A stretch of DNA of 20,981 nucleotides from JBPBQZ01 sp050955105 (lineage in GTDB: Bacteria > Pseudomonadota > Gammaproteobacteria > Burkholderiales > Burkholderiaceae). The notes under the pieces were generated by a model, which saw only the letters and a list, made by a program, of their open reading frames with translations, did no database searches and was not told the DNA's origin. Location: assembly GCA_050955105.1 (NCBI GenBank), contig JBPBQZ010000115.1, positions 1 through 20,981 of the forward strand, in the 5' to 3' direction. The translations under genes were made by a program, and so were the position numbers. Below are positions 1 through 7,745 of this stretch, in pieces (the first letter of the stretch is position 1; each line of letters starts with the position of its first letter).

Positions 1-438
1 CGACAGCTCGCCCTTGTTGGTGCGAAACAATGTGCCTTCGGCGCCGACGATATCGCCCAGATCCCATTTCTTGAACGCTTCATAGCTGGCATCGCCGGCA
101 TCGGCGGGCGTGATGAACAGTTGAATCGCGGCGCCGTCGTCCTGAATCGTCGCAAAGCTGGCGCGGCCCATCACGCGCTTGAGGATCATGCGCCCGGCAA
201 TGCGCACCGGAACAGGCTGCGCTTCGAGCGCTTCCTTATCGGCTTCGCCATATTGCGCGCGCAATGCCGCGGCATGCGTGTCGGGCCGAAAATCATTCGG
301 ATAGGCGGGACCGTCGGCGCGCATCGCCTCGAGTTTTTGCCGCCGCTCGCGCAAGATGGCACTTTGTTCGACTTCCGGCGCGGGTGGGACGGCACTCGTC
401 GAAACGGCGGGGCTCGAGGCGGATTTGGGATCTGTCAT
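1..438 (-). CDS. lysS: Lysyl-tRNA synthetase, class II (N-terminal part, cut by window edge)
   Basis: Charges tRNA-Lys with lysine in the cytoplasm. Only the first 146 codons are inside the window and the frame stays open to base 1. The protein starts MTDPKSASSPAV at the ATG 438..436, has a Pro/Ala/Ser-rich leader of about 25 residues, then a typical LysS N-terminal region (ILRERRQKLEAMRADG near residue 30) and the start of the OB-fold anticodon-binding domain (RIAGRMILKRVMGRASFATI, then IQLFITPADAGD). The catalytic class II core lies outside. It sits 78 bp downstream of prfB on the same strand, the same prfB-lysS order as in E. coli, so co-transcription from the prfB promoter is likely. Identity is firm from the OB-domain residues and the context; nothing can be said about the C-terminal half. 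Confidence 0.93.
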   Translation of the reverse strand, partial: MTDPKSASSPAVSTSAVPPAPEVEQSAILRERRQKLEAMRADGPAYPNDFRPDTHAAALRAQYGEADKEALEAQPVPVRIAGRMILKRVMGRASFATIQDDGAAIQLFITPADAGDASYEAFKKWDLGDIVGAEGTLFRTNKGELS

Positions 439-516
439 AGGAAATCTGTTCAGTCCGCGCGCAACCGCGGCCGCGGCATATTGCGCTGGGGCGGCGGTGC
501 GCGAAGGGTGGCCGGG

Positions 517-1621
517 TCAGACGCCCTGTTTAAGGCTGGCGCTGATGAAATCGTCGAGGTCGCCGTCCAGCACGGCGCGCGTATTGCTCATTTCAACGCC
601 GGTGCGCAGGTCTTTGATGCGGCTTTGGTCGAGCACGTAGGAACGGATCTGATGCCCCCAGCCCACATCGGTCTTGCTCGATTCAAGCTTGTCCTGCTCG
701 GCCTGGCGTTTGCGCAACTCGGCTTCGTACAGGCGCGAGCGCAACATCGCCATGGCTTCGGCGCGATTGCGATGCTGCGAGCGGTCGTTCTGGCACTGCA
801 CGACAATGCCGGTCGGCAAGTGCGTCATGCGCACCGCGGAATCGGTCTTGTTGATGTGCTGGCCGCCCGCGCCCGAAGCGCGGAACGTATCGATGCGCAG
901 GTCCGCCGGGTTGATGTCGATGTCGATCGATTCATCGACTTCCGGATAGACCGTGACCGAGCAGAACGAAGTGTGCCGACCGCCTGCGGAATCGAACGGC
1001 GACTTGCGCACCAGCCGGTGAATGCCCGTTTCGGTGCGCAGATAGCCGTATGCGTATTCACCCTCGACCTTGATCGTGGCGCTCTTGATACCGGCGACTT
1101 CGCCCGACGACTCTTCGAGCATTTCGGTCTTGAAGCCCTTGCGTTCGCAATAGCGCAGGTATTGGCGCAACAGCATGGCTGCCCAATCGCAAGCCTCGGT
1201 ACCGCCGGCACCGGCCTGGATGTCGACGAAGCAATTGTTCGGATCGACCGGATTGTGGAACATCCGGCGAAATTCCATCTGGCCGACGCGCGCGCTCAAG
1301 CCATGCGCATCGGTTTCGACCGACAGCAAGGTTTCCTCGTCGGCCTCGTCCTTCGCCATCTCGAACAGCTCTTGGGCGTCGACCAAGGCGCTATGCAGTT
1401 CGGTCAGCGATACCACCACGCCTTCGTTCAGCTTCTTTTCGCGGCCGAGCGCCTGGGCGCGCTTCGAGTCGTTCCAGACGGTGGGATCTTCGAGTTCTTT
1501 ATTGACTTCGATCAGGCGTGCTTGCTTGGCATCGAAGTCAAAGATACCCCCGGAGCTCGACCGCGCGAGTACGCAGATCGGCCAAGGTCGTTTCGATCGC
1601 GTTCAGACGTTCAGCTTCCAT
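517..1621 (-). CDS. prfB: Peptide chain release factor 2 (RF2), with programmed +1 frameshift
   Basis: RF2 reads UGA and UAA stop codons and triggers peptide release on the ribosome. The gene is in two frames: ATG at 1621 gives 27 codons ending RGYL, then an in-frame TGA at 1540..1538. Skipping base 1540 restores the long frame (DFDAKQARLIEV), which ends with TGA at 519..517, for a total of 367 residues, the usual RF2 length. The release motif SGAGGQHINKTDSAVR carries the catalytic GGQ, and KSPFDSAGGRHTSF carries the SPF-type stop-recognition motif. The residue aligned with E. coli K-12 Thr246 (four before the first G of GGQ) is Ala here, the commoner form. A call starting at the internal ATG 1419 would lose about 67 residues and would be wrong. 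It lies 61 bp downstream of recJ and 78 bp upstream of lysS. Confidence 0.96.
1537..1551 (-). promoter_or_regulatory. RF2 programmed +1 frameshift site
   Basis: The minus strand reads GGGGG TAT CTT TGA C. The G-run at 1551..1547 is the internal Shine-Dalgarno-like element, CTT at 1543..1541 is the slippery codon and TGA at 1540..1538 is the stop read by RF2 itself. Spacing (three bases between G-run and CTT) matches the classical site. When RF2 is scarce the ribosome pauses at TGA and slips +1, so the gene autoregulates. The base before the G-run is C rather than the commoner A. Confidence 0.95.
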
Positions 1622-1659
1622 GTGATTCTTGGCCTCGGACAGAGCTTTGAAAGGCTCGG

Positions 1660-1687
1660 ATTATAGCCCAACGGCGGTTCGTTCAAA
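1660..1687 (-). promoter_or_regulatory. Candidate sigma-70 promoter for prfB-lysS
   Basis: A perfect TATAAT lies at 1665..1660 on the minus strand, with TTTGAA at 1687..1682 sixteen bases upstream. The -35 box overlaps the recJ stop codon (1685..1683). A start near 1653 would give a leader of about 30 bases before the prfB ATG at 1621. This would let prfB-lysS be transcribed independently of recJ. Inferred from sequence only. Confidence 0.55.
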
Positions 1688-3428
1688 CGGCGCTGCCCGC
1701 CGTTTCGGCGCTTTGCGCATGTTCGACCACCAGTTGCACGCGGGCCACGCCGTTGAAAGTGTCGCCACTGAGTCGATAGGCGACGCAGGCGCGCCGCGGT
1801 AGCGGCTCGACGCGATTGAACCAGATCGCCTCATAGCGCACGCCATGCCGGCCCAGACGCAGCTTCAAATGCTTTTCCTTCACGAGCGACTGCGCGAGCA
1901 CGTCGAATTCACCGGAGAATACCGGCGCGGGAAAACCTTGGCCCCACACTTCGGCGTCCAGCATCTCCACGAACCGCGGCGTGAAGTGCGCGGCCTCGAG
2001 TTCGCCGTCGGTTTCGAGCGTACGCGTAAGCGACGCTTCGCTCAACCATTCGCGTGCCACTGCGTCGAAGGCGCCGCGAAAGCGTTCGATGGCATCGATA
2101 CGCAGCGTGAGCCCGGCAGCCATTGCGTGGCCGCCGAAACGCTCGATCAGCCCGGGCTCGCGCTTGGTCACCAGGTCGATGGCGTCGCGCAAGTTGAAGC
2201 CGGGAATCGAGCGTCCGGAGCCGCGTGCCATGCCGTCCGGGCCGGGCGCGAAGGTGATGGTGGGACGATAGAAGCGTTCTTTCAGACGCGCCGCGACGAT
2301 GCCGATCACGCCTTGATGCCAATTCTCATTGAACAAGGTAATGGTCGCGCCGCCGCTGGAGGCCGTCTCCAGATTCGCCAGCACGTCGCTATCCGGCAGC
2401 GCCGCCAACGCGGCCAGCGCTTCCTGCTGCATGCCGGCTTCGATCTCGCGGCGCTCGCGATTCATCTGGTCGAGCGTTTCGGCAAGCTCCCAGGCGCGGC
2501 CTGGATCGTCCGTCAGCAGGCATTCGATGCCTAATGACATATCGGCGAGCCGTCCGGCAGCGTTGAGGCGCGGCCCAACGGCAAAGCCCAGATCGAAGGC
2601 ATGCACGCTGAGCGGTTCGCGCTTGGCCACGCGCAACAACGCGGCGATGCCCGGCTGCATGCGCTGTGCACGAATGCGCCGCAGCCCTTGCGCCACGAGG
2701 ATGCGGTTATTGCCGTCGAGCCGCACCACATCTGCGACCGTGCCCAGCGCCACCAGGTCGAGCAAGCGGTCCAGGCGCGGCTGGCTGCGCTCGTCGATCA
2801 CACCGCGCCGCCGCAACTCGGCGCGCAGCGCCAGCAGCACGTAGAACATCACGCCCACACCGGCCAGATGTTTGCTGGGAAACTCGCAGCCCGGCTGATT
2901 CGGATTAACGATGACTGCCGCCGCCGGCAGCTCTGGGCCGGGCAAATGGTGGTCGGTGACCAGCACCTCGATACCCAGGGCGTTCGCTGCGCGCACCCCC
3001 TCGACGCTGGAGATGCCGTTGTCGACGGTAATCAATAGATCGGGTTGGCGCGCGGCGGCTTGCGCGACGATGCCGGGCGTGAGCCCATAGCCATCTTCGA
3101 AGCGATTCGGCACCAGGTAGTCGACTTGGGCGCCAAACATGCGCAGGCCACGCACGGCGACCGCGCAGGCGGTGGCGCCGTCGCAATCGTAGTCGGCAAC
3201 CACCAGCATGCGTCGGCCGGCAGCGATGGCATCGGCCAGCAGCGTGGCCGCCAGCGCCGTGCATTTCATCGGCGCGAATGGCATCAGGCGGCTGAGGTCG
3301 TGGCCCATTTCGTCCGCGTGACGGATGCCGCGCGCCGCATACATGCGTGCCAGCACGGGATGCAAGCCGGTGCGCGCCAGCGTTTCGGCGAGCGGCAACG
3401 AATACGATCGGACCACGATGCGAGTCAT
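1683..3428 (-). CDS. recJ: Single-stranded-DNA-specific exonuclease RecJ
   Basis: 5'-to-3' single-strand DNA exonuclease used in RecF-pathway recombination, mismatch repair and base-excision repair; cytoplasmic, Mn/Mg-dependent. The 581-residue product has the DHH phosphoesterase motifs in order: DYDCDG at residues 79-84 (motif I), ITVDNGISS around 133-141 (motif II), VTDHHLPGPELP around 158 (motif III, DHH), and NAAGRLADMSLG further on. The DHHA1 region contains GSGRSIPGFNLRDAID and FGGHAMAAGLTL, and the C-terminus is an OB-fold segment. Length is as expected for RecJ. The start ATG 3428 has no clear Shine-Dalgarno, but the upstream RpfE-type gene stops only 13 bp away, so translational coupling is plausible. 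Gene order RpfE-type, recJ, prfB, lysS recurs in other proteobacteria. Complete, no odd residues seen. Confidence 0.96.
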   Translation of the reverse strand: MTRIVVRSYSLPLAETLARTGLHPVLARMYAARGIRHADEMGHDLSRLMPFAPMKCTALAATLLADAIAAGRRMLVVADYDCDGATACAVAVRGLRMFGAQVDYLVPNRFEDGYGLTPGIVAQAAARQPDLLITVDNGISSVEGVRAANALGIEVLVTDHHLPGPELPAAAVIVNPNQPGCEFPSKHLAGVGVMFYVLLALRAELRRRGVIDERSQPRLDRLLDLVALGTVADVVRLDGNNRILVAQGLRRIRAQRMQPGIAALLRVAKREPLSVHAFDLGFAVGPRLNAAGRLADMSLGIECLLTDDPGRAWELAETLDQMNRERREIEAGMQQEALAALAALPDSDVLANLETASSGGATITLFNENWHQGVIGIVAARLKERFYRPTITFAPGPDGMARGSGRSIPGFNLRDAIDLVTKREPGLIERFGGHAMAAGLTLRIDAIERFRGAFDAVAREWLSEASLTRTLETDGELEAAHFTPRFVEMLDAEVWGQGFPAPVFSGEFDVLAQSLVKEKHLKLRLGRHGVRYEAIWFNRVEPLPRRACVAYRLSGDTFNGVARVQLVVEHAQSAETAGSAV

Positions 3429-3441
3429 AGGAAGCGAGGCG

Positions 3442-4620
3442 TCAATCGACGAAAACGTTGAGAAGCGGTCGGCGCCGCCAGAATTTCCACAGATCGGTGC
3501 GGCGCAGCGTGAGCGTCAAGTGACCGGTGTCGCCGCACAAGGTGATGGCTACGTGCTGCAAGCGGCCGCCGCGCAGCGCGGCGAGGGCGGGAGCGAACCA
3601 GTTTGCATCCATGGCCTGCAGCGCATCACGCCAGTCGGCCCAGTCCTGTCGCAACAGCGGCGCCGCCAAGCCCTCGAGTTCGATCAAGGTGGTGCCCGCT
3701 GGGGCATCAGCCGCAAACCATGCGTCGAATGACGCGGCGGGCGCCTGGGCGTCGATGCCTGCCACCAGCGCGAGTCCGCGCGTAGCCGCTGACGACGACC
3801 GGATGCCAGCGAACAGCGGCCGACCGTTCGCGACGGCCTGGCGCGCGAAATCGCTGACTCGCCGCAGGTCGGCGGCGTCGCCTTGCGCATGCAGCCAGAT
3901 CGAGTTGGCCGGCAAGAGCCCGGCGGCTTCGCGTGCCTCGTTCACCGGATGTTCGAACCACGCCATCTGTACGTCGTTCTGGAATTTCATCCAGGGTCGC
4001 GAACGCTCGCCGCCCGGCGCTTCGTGCGGCAGCCAGATCTCGACACTGCGCCCGCTGGCGCGCAACGGCGACGCCGAAGACAGCGCGCCGAGCGTCTCGC
4101 CGCTCGCATACCAGCGCAGCGGCGTGGGTGCCAGCAGCGTGATGCCGTATTCGTCGGCGGATTCGCGCGCTACGGCCAATAACTCGGCGGCGTCGGCGGT
4201 ACTGAGCGCAAGGTTCTCGGGATCGATCAATACCAGATGGTCGTGCGCGACTTGCAGGTGCACCGGCTGGATGCATGCCCAACGACCGACAAGATCCGTC
4301 GCGGCTGCCGGTGGTTCGGCGCTCGACGCGCGGGTCGCGTCGGTGCCCACCGGCGCCGCCGCCTGATCGGCGCGCATCATGAACGGCGCCAACGGTGTCG
4401 CGTCGTCGTCGGCCGCGTTCGACAAGCCGAATTGCGCCGCCAGCCAGCGTTCGTGCGGCAGGGTGCGCTGGTAATCTTCGCCGAGCGCGCGCTCGCTCAA
4501 GGCGGCGCGCTCCAGCAGGCCGGCCAGACCCGGCAGCGGCAGTTGCTCGAGCACCGCCGCCGCGGTACGCGCGGGGGGCAGGGCGAAGGGAATCAGGAAG
4601 TGAACGGACGTAGCGCGCAT
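3442..4620 (-). CDS. RpfE-type conserved hypothetical protein
   Basis: Predicted 392-residue soluble protein starting MRATSVHFLIPFALPP. The N-terminal third has a conserved-looking helical stretch (LEQLPLPGLAGLLERAAL, then ALGEDYQRTLPHERWLAAQF). The middle contains HLQVAHDHLVLIDPENLALS and SADEYGITLLAPTPLRWYAS, and the C-terminus has WADWRDALQAMDANWFAP. I recognise this as the family annotated in beta- and gammaproteobacteria as regulatory protein RpfE type (COG4255, from memory), and its place directly upstream of recJ matches rpfE next to recJ in the Xanthomonas rpf locus. No enzymatic motif is evident and the molecular role is unknown. I chose ATG 4620 over ATG 4632 because the latter overlaps a TACAAT -10-like box at 4636..4631. 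No clear Shine-Dalgarno. Divergent from lolC/F. Confidence 0.72.
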   Translation of the reverse strand: MRATSVHFLIPFALPPARTAAAVLEQLPLPGLAGLLERAALSERALGEDYQRTLPHERWLAAQFGLSNAADDDATPLAPFMMRADQAAAPVGTDATRASSAEPPAAATDLVGRWACIQPVHLQVAHDHLVLIDPENLALSTADAAELLAVARESADEYGITLLAPTPLRWYASGETLGALSSASPLRASGRSVEIWLPHEAPGGERSRPWMKFQNDVQMAWFEHPVNEAREAAGLLPANSIWLHAQGDAADLRRVSDFARQAVANGRPLFAGIRSSSAATRGLALVAGIDAQAPAASFDAWFAADAPAGTTLIELEGLAAPLLRQDWADWRDALQAMDANWFAPALAALRGGRLQHVAITLCGDTGHLTLTLRRTDLWKFWRRRPLLNVFVD

Positions 4621-4630
4621 GGTTTGGCGC

Positions 4631-4636
4631 ATTGTA
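4631..4636 (-). promoter_or_regulatory. -10-like box for the RpfE-type/recJ unit
   Basis: TACAAT at 4636..4631 on the minus strand, ten bases before the ATG at 4620. No good -35 hexamer is seen at 16-18 bases upstream. If used, the mRNA leader would be only 3-4 bases, nearly leaderless. Low-to-moderate confidence because a single hexamer is weak evidence. Confidence 0.35.
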
Positions 4637-4688
4637 TGGCAAACTCGGCGACTGGCCGGGCCGGCCGGGCATTTCGCAAGGGCAGAGT

Positions 4689-5942
4689 TTGAAATTACCG
4701 TATGAATGGCAGATCGGCTGGCGCTACACGCGCGCCGGCAAGCGCACGACGGGCAATGGTTTCGTGTCGTTTATCGCATTGGTATCGATGGCCGGCATCG
4801 CGCTGGGCGTGGCCGCACTGATCGTCGTCTTGTCCGTGATGAACGGCTTCCAGCGCGACGTGCGCGACCGCATGCTGTCGGTGTTGGCGCACGTCGAGAT
4901 CTTCTCGCCCGACGGCGCGATGCTCGACTGGCGCAAGACCGTCGAAGAATCGCTGCGCAATCCCGAGGTGATCTCGGCCGCTCCGTATGTGGAAGCGCAG
5001 GCTTTGCTCACGCGCGGCCAGGCCGTCAGCGGGGTATTGCTGCGCGGCGTCGAGCCGGCGCTCGAAGCCAAGGTGTCTGATTTGGCCACGGAAATGAAGA
5101 TCGGGCGCTTGACCGACCTCACGCCGGGCAGCTTCGGCATCGTGCTGGGCGGCGAGCTGGCGACCAGTCTGGGCGTGACGGCTGGCGACAAGATCATGCT
5201 GCTGGCGCCGCAGGGTACGATGACCCCGGCGGGCTTGCTGCCGCGCATGAAACAGTTCACCGTCACGGGCGTTTTCGAATCGGGGCATTACGAGTACGAC
5301 AGCTCGCTGGCATTGATCAATATCAACGATGCACAGACGCTGTTCCGGCTGCCGGCGCCCAACGGCGTACGACTGCGGCTGCACGATATGCAGAAAGCGC
5401 CGCTGGTTGCGCAGCAGTTGTCGCGCACGCTCTCCGGCGATTTATATATCCGCGACTGGACCCGGCAGAACCAGACCTGGTTTGCCGCCGTGCTGATCGA
5501 AAAACGCATGATGTTCATCATCCTCACCTTGATCATCGCGGTGGCGGCGTTCAATCTGGTGTCGTCGCTGGTGATGACCGTGACCGACAAGCAGGCCGAC
5601 ATCGCCATCCTGCGAACATTGGGCGCTCAGCCGTCGTCGATCATGAAGATCTTCGTGATCCAGGGCGTGACGATCGGCTTCGCCGGGACCCTGATCGGCG
5701 TCGCTCTCGGTAGCTTAATCGCGGCGAATATTCCGGTGGTGGTGCCGATGATCGAGCACGCGCTGCACGTACAATTTTTGCCGCCCAGCATTTACTTCAT
5801 CAACGAATTGCCGTCCGACCTGGAAATCGGCGACGTGACGCGCATTGGGCTTATGGCCTTCGTGCTGTCGTCGCTGGCAACCCTATATCCGAGCTGGCGC
5901 GCCTCACGCGTGCGGCCGGCGGAGGCTTTGCGGTATGAATGA
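4689..5942 (+). CDS. lolC: Lipoprotein-releasing ABC transporter permease, LolC/E (LolF) family
   Basis: Inner-membrane permease that, with LolD, extracts outer-membrane-destined lipoproteins and hands them to periplasmic LolA. Four membrane segments are visible: about residues 26-50, 274-298, 321-348 and 383-402, with a large periplasmic domain between the first two; this is the MacB/FtsX-type fold. The segment LLAPQGTMTPAGLLPRMKQF (residues 171-190, central Pro180) resembles the LolC Hook that binds LolA. I chose the TTG start at 4689 (MKLPYEWQIGWRYTR), giving 417 residues, because homologues begin at this point and AAGGG lies just upstream; the in-frame ATG at 4632 adds 19 residues of non-family sequence and lacks a ribosome site. 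Its stop overlaps the lolD start. Only one permease gene is present here, so a LolF-like homodimer is likely. Confidence 0.92.
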   Translation: MKLPYEWQIGWRYTRAGKRTTGNGFVSFIALVSMAGIALGVAALIVVLSVMNGFQRDVRDRMLSVLAHVEIFSPDGAMLDWRKTVEESLRNPEVISAAPYVEAQALLTRGQAVSGVLLRGVEPALEAKVSDLATEMKIGRLTDLTPGSFGIVLGGELATSLGVTAGDKIMLLAPQGTMTPAGLLPRMKQFTVTGVFESGHYEYDSSLALININDAQTLFRLPAPNGVRLRLHDMQKAPLVAQQLSRTLSGDLYIRDWTRQNQTWFAAVLIEKRMMFIILTLIIAVAAFNLVSSLVMTVTDKQADIAILRTLGAQPSSIMKIFVIQGVTIGFAGTLIGVALGSLIAANIPVVVPMIEHALHVQFLPPSIYFINELPSDLEIGDVTRIGLMAFVLSSLATLYPSWRASRVRPAEALRYE

Positions 5943-6774
5943 ACGCGTCAATCAGCCGATCGAGCAAGCTGCCGAGCCACTTGCAGTGCCGGGTACGGCG
6001 TTCCAGCAAGCCGGCGACAGCAGCGGTCGTCCCGCGTCGCCGCCGCTAATGCCCGGCGCGGAAGTGCTCAGCGCGCGCGGTGTCAGCAAACAGTTCGTGC
6101 AGGGTCGTGCCGTGGTCGACGTGTTGCGCGGCGCCGAACTGACTATCTATGCGGGCGAAAAAGTGGCGATCGTCGGCGCCTCCGGTTCCGGCAAGAGCAC
6201 GCTGCTGCACGTGCTGGGCGGTCTTGATGAACCGAGTTCAGGCGAAGTCTCGATTCTTGGGCGGCCCTATACATCGCTGGCCGAACGCGAGCGCAACGCT
6301 TTGCGAAATCGCTCGCTGGGGTTCGTCTACCAGTTTCACCATCTGTTGGCCGAATTCAGCGCGCTGGACAATGTCGCGATGCCGCTGCGGATTCGCGGCA
6401 TTGCGCCGGCCGAGGCGCGCGCGACCGCACTGGCAACACTGGAGCGGGTCGGCATCGGTCATCGTGCCAAGCATCGACCCGGCGAGCTGTCGGGCGGTGA
6501 ACGGCAGCGCGTGGCGATCGCGCGGGCAGTGGTCGGGCGTCCCGCCTGCGTGCTGGCCGACGAGCCCACCGGCAACCTCGATAGCGGCAACGCCGACACC
6601 GTATTCAATCTGATGCTGGAGTTGTCGGAAACCCTGTCGACCAGTTTCGTGATCGTTACGCACGATACGGAACTGGCGGCGCGTTGCGATCGGGTGCTGC
6701 GGTTGCGCGACGGCGTGGTTTATGCGGAGGAGCCATCGTTGTCGACAACGGCGCTGCCGCCCAGGGTTGGCTGA
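5935..6774 (+). CDS. lolD: Lipoprotein-releasing system ATP-binding protein LolD
   Basis: Cytoplasmic ATPase that powers the LolC/F permease. All ABC motifs are present: Walker A GASGSGKST (residues 81-89), Q-loop Gln133 in VYQFHH, signature LSGGERQ (185-191), Walker B VLADEP with Asp209-Glu210, and switch His243 in IVTHD. The ATG at 5935 overlaps the end of lolC by 8 bp and is preceded by GGAGG nine bases upstream, which decides the start over the upstream in-frame codon at 5845. At 279 residues it is about 45 longer than the E. coli protein (about 233); the excess is an N-terminal Pro/Ala/Gly/Gln-rich tail (residues 1-43) that looks disordered. Translational coupling to lolC is expected. 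Confidence 0.95.
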   Translation: MNERVNQPIEQAAEPLAVPGTAFQQAGDSSGRPASPPLMPGAEVLSARGVSKQFVQGRAVVDVLRGAELTIYAGEKVAIVGASGSGKSTLLHVLGGLDEPSSGEVSILGRPYTSLAERERNALRNRSLGFVYQFHHLLAEFSALDNVAMPLRIRGIAPAEARATALATLERVGIGHRAKHRPGELSGGERQRVAIARAVVGRPACVLADEPTGNLDSGNADTVFNLMLELSETLSTSFVIVTHDTELAARCDRVLRLRDGVVYAEEPSLSTTALPPRVG

Positions 6775-6856
6775 AGCCGCTGTAGGATGTTTGAAGACGC
6801 CGCAATGCGCATCTGAACCGAGGTTTTCAGCGCTGGATGGAAAGGATGTCGCGTTC

Positions 6857-7654
6857 ATGTGGATAGATTCCCATTGCCATCTCGATGCTGGCGAATTCGC
6901 TGCCGACCGTAGCGCCGTGGCGCGGGCGGCGCATGCGGCGGGCGTTTCGCAAATCGTCATTCCCGCGGTCGATCGGGGCAACTTCGAGGTCGTGCGCCAG
7001 CTTGCGGCAAGCATCGACGGCGGCGCCTACGCGCTGGGTATCCATCCCTTGTTTACGCCCCATGCGCGCGACGAAGACCTACTGATCTTGCGCAACGAAG
7101 TGGCGCGCAGTCTTGATGATCCGCGCTTCGTCGGCATCGGCGAAATCGGCCTCGATTATTTCGTGCCTGGCCTGGACGACGCGCGTCAACAATATTTCTA
7201 TCTCGAACAGTTGAAACTGGCACGCGATTTTGCGCTGCCGGTGATCTGCCATGTGCGGCGTTCGCAAGACCAGGTGCTGAAAGGCTTGCGCCGCATCGGC
7301 GGGGATCGCGGCATCGGCGGCATCGCGCATGCGTTCAACGGCAGTCGGCAGCAGGCCGATGCGTTCGTCGCATTAGGCATGCGGCTCGGCTTCGGCGGCG
7401 CCATGACTTTCGAGCGGGCACTGCGCATCCGGCGTCTGGCGTGCGAAATGCCGATGGACGCGATCGTGCTGGAAACCGATGCGCCCGACATATCGCCGGC
7501 GTGGCTTTATAAGCAACGTAATTCGCCTGAACAGATTCCGCGCATTGCTGAAACGCTTGCCAGTCTGCGTGGCGTCACCCTCGAGGCCTTGGCCCTCTGC
7601 ACAACGGCCAACGTTCGCGCCGCACTGCCACGCCTCGCTTTATCCTCGGCATAA
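6857..7654 (+). CDS. tatD: TatD family metal-dependent hydrolase (deoxyribonuclease)
   Basis: Member of the TatD/YcfH amidohydrolase-fold DNases, which degrade DNA 3' ends and have been linked to DNA repair. The 265-residue protein shows the full metal ligand set: HxH at His6/His8 in DSHCHLD, Glu96 in GEIGLDY, His132 in ICHVR, His158 in IAHAFNGS and Asp208 in LETDAPD. The start ATG 6857 (MWIDSHCHLD) puts the HxH motif at the usual extreme N-terminus and has AAAGGA upstream; an upstream in-frame codon at 6722 would add an irrelevant tail. It follows lolD by 82 bp and precedes comEC by 91 bp. Which of the TatD paralogues (TatD, YcfH or YjjV) it matches best cannot be settled without a search. 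Confidence 0.93.
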   Translation: MWIDSHCHLDAGEFAADRSAVARAAHAAGVSQIVIPAVDRGNFEVVRQLAASIDGGAYALGIHPLFTPHARDEDLLILRNEVARSLDDPRFVGIGEIGLDYFVPGLDDARQQYFYLEQLKLARDFALPVICHVRRSQDQVLKGLRRIGGDRGIGGIAHAFNGSRQQADAFVALGMRLGFGGAMTFERALRIRRLACEMPMDAIVLETDAPDISPAWLYKQRNSPEQIPRIAETLASLRGVTLEALALCTTANVRAALPRLALSSA

Positions 7655-7745
7655 TCGGTCATCGGTTCGTGCAAGCAAGCGAACGCCAGAGGCTCTGTCT
7701 GGATGATAAGCAGAGCTGATTGATGGCGGGTGGCCAGGCGGTGGT

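Noticed and set aside
121..1650. A 509-codon open frame on the plus strand opposite lysS and prfB
   Set aside because: It is fully antisense to two firmly identified genes, and long open frames opposite GC-rich genes are common. Its product shows no recognisable domain.
4632..4688. ATG 4632 as lolC start
   Set aside because: It lacks a ribosome site, adds 19 residues of unlike sequence before the family N-terminus, and overlaps the divergent promoter region.
7687..7716. Three CAGAG/CTCTG segments between tatD and comEC that could form alternative hairpins like an attenuator
   Set aside because: Stems are only 5-6 bases, there is no T-run and no leader peptide; likely chance.
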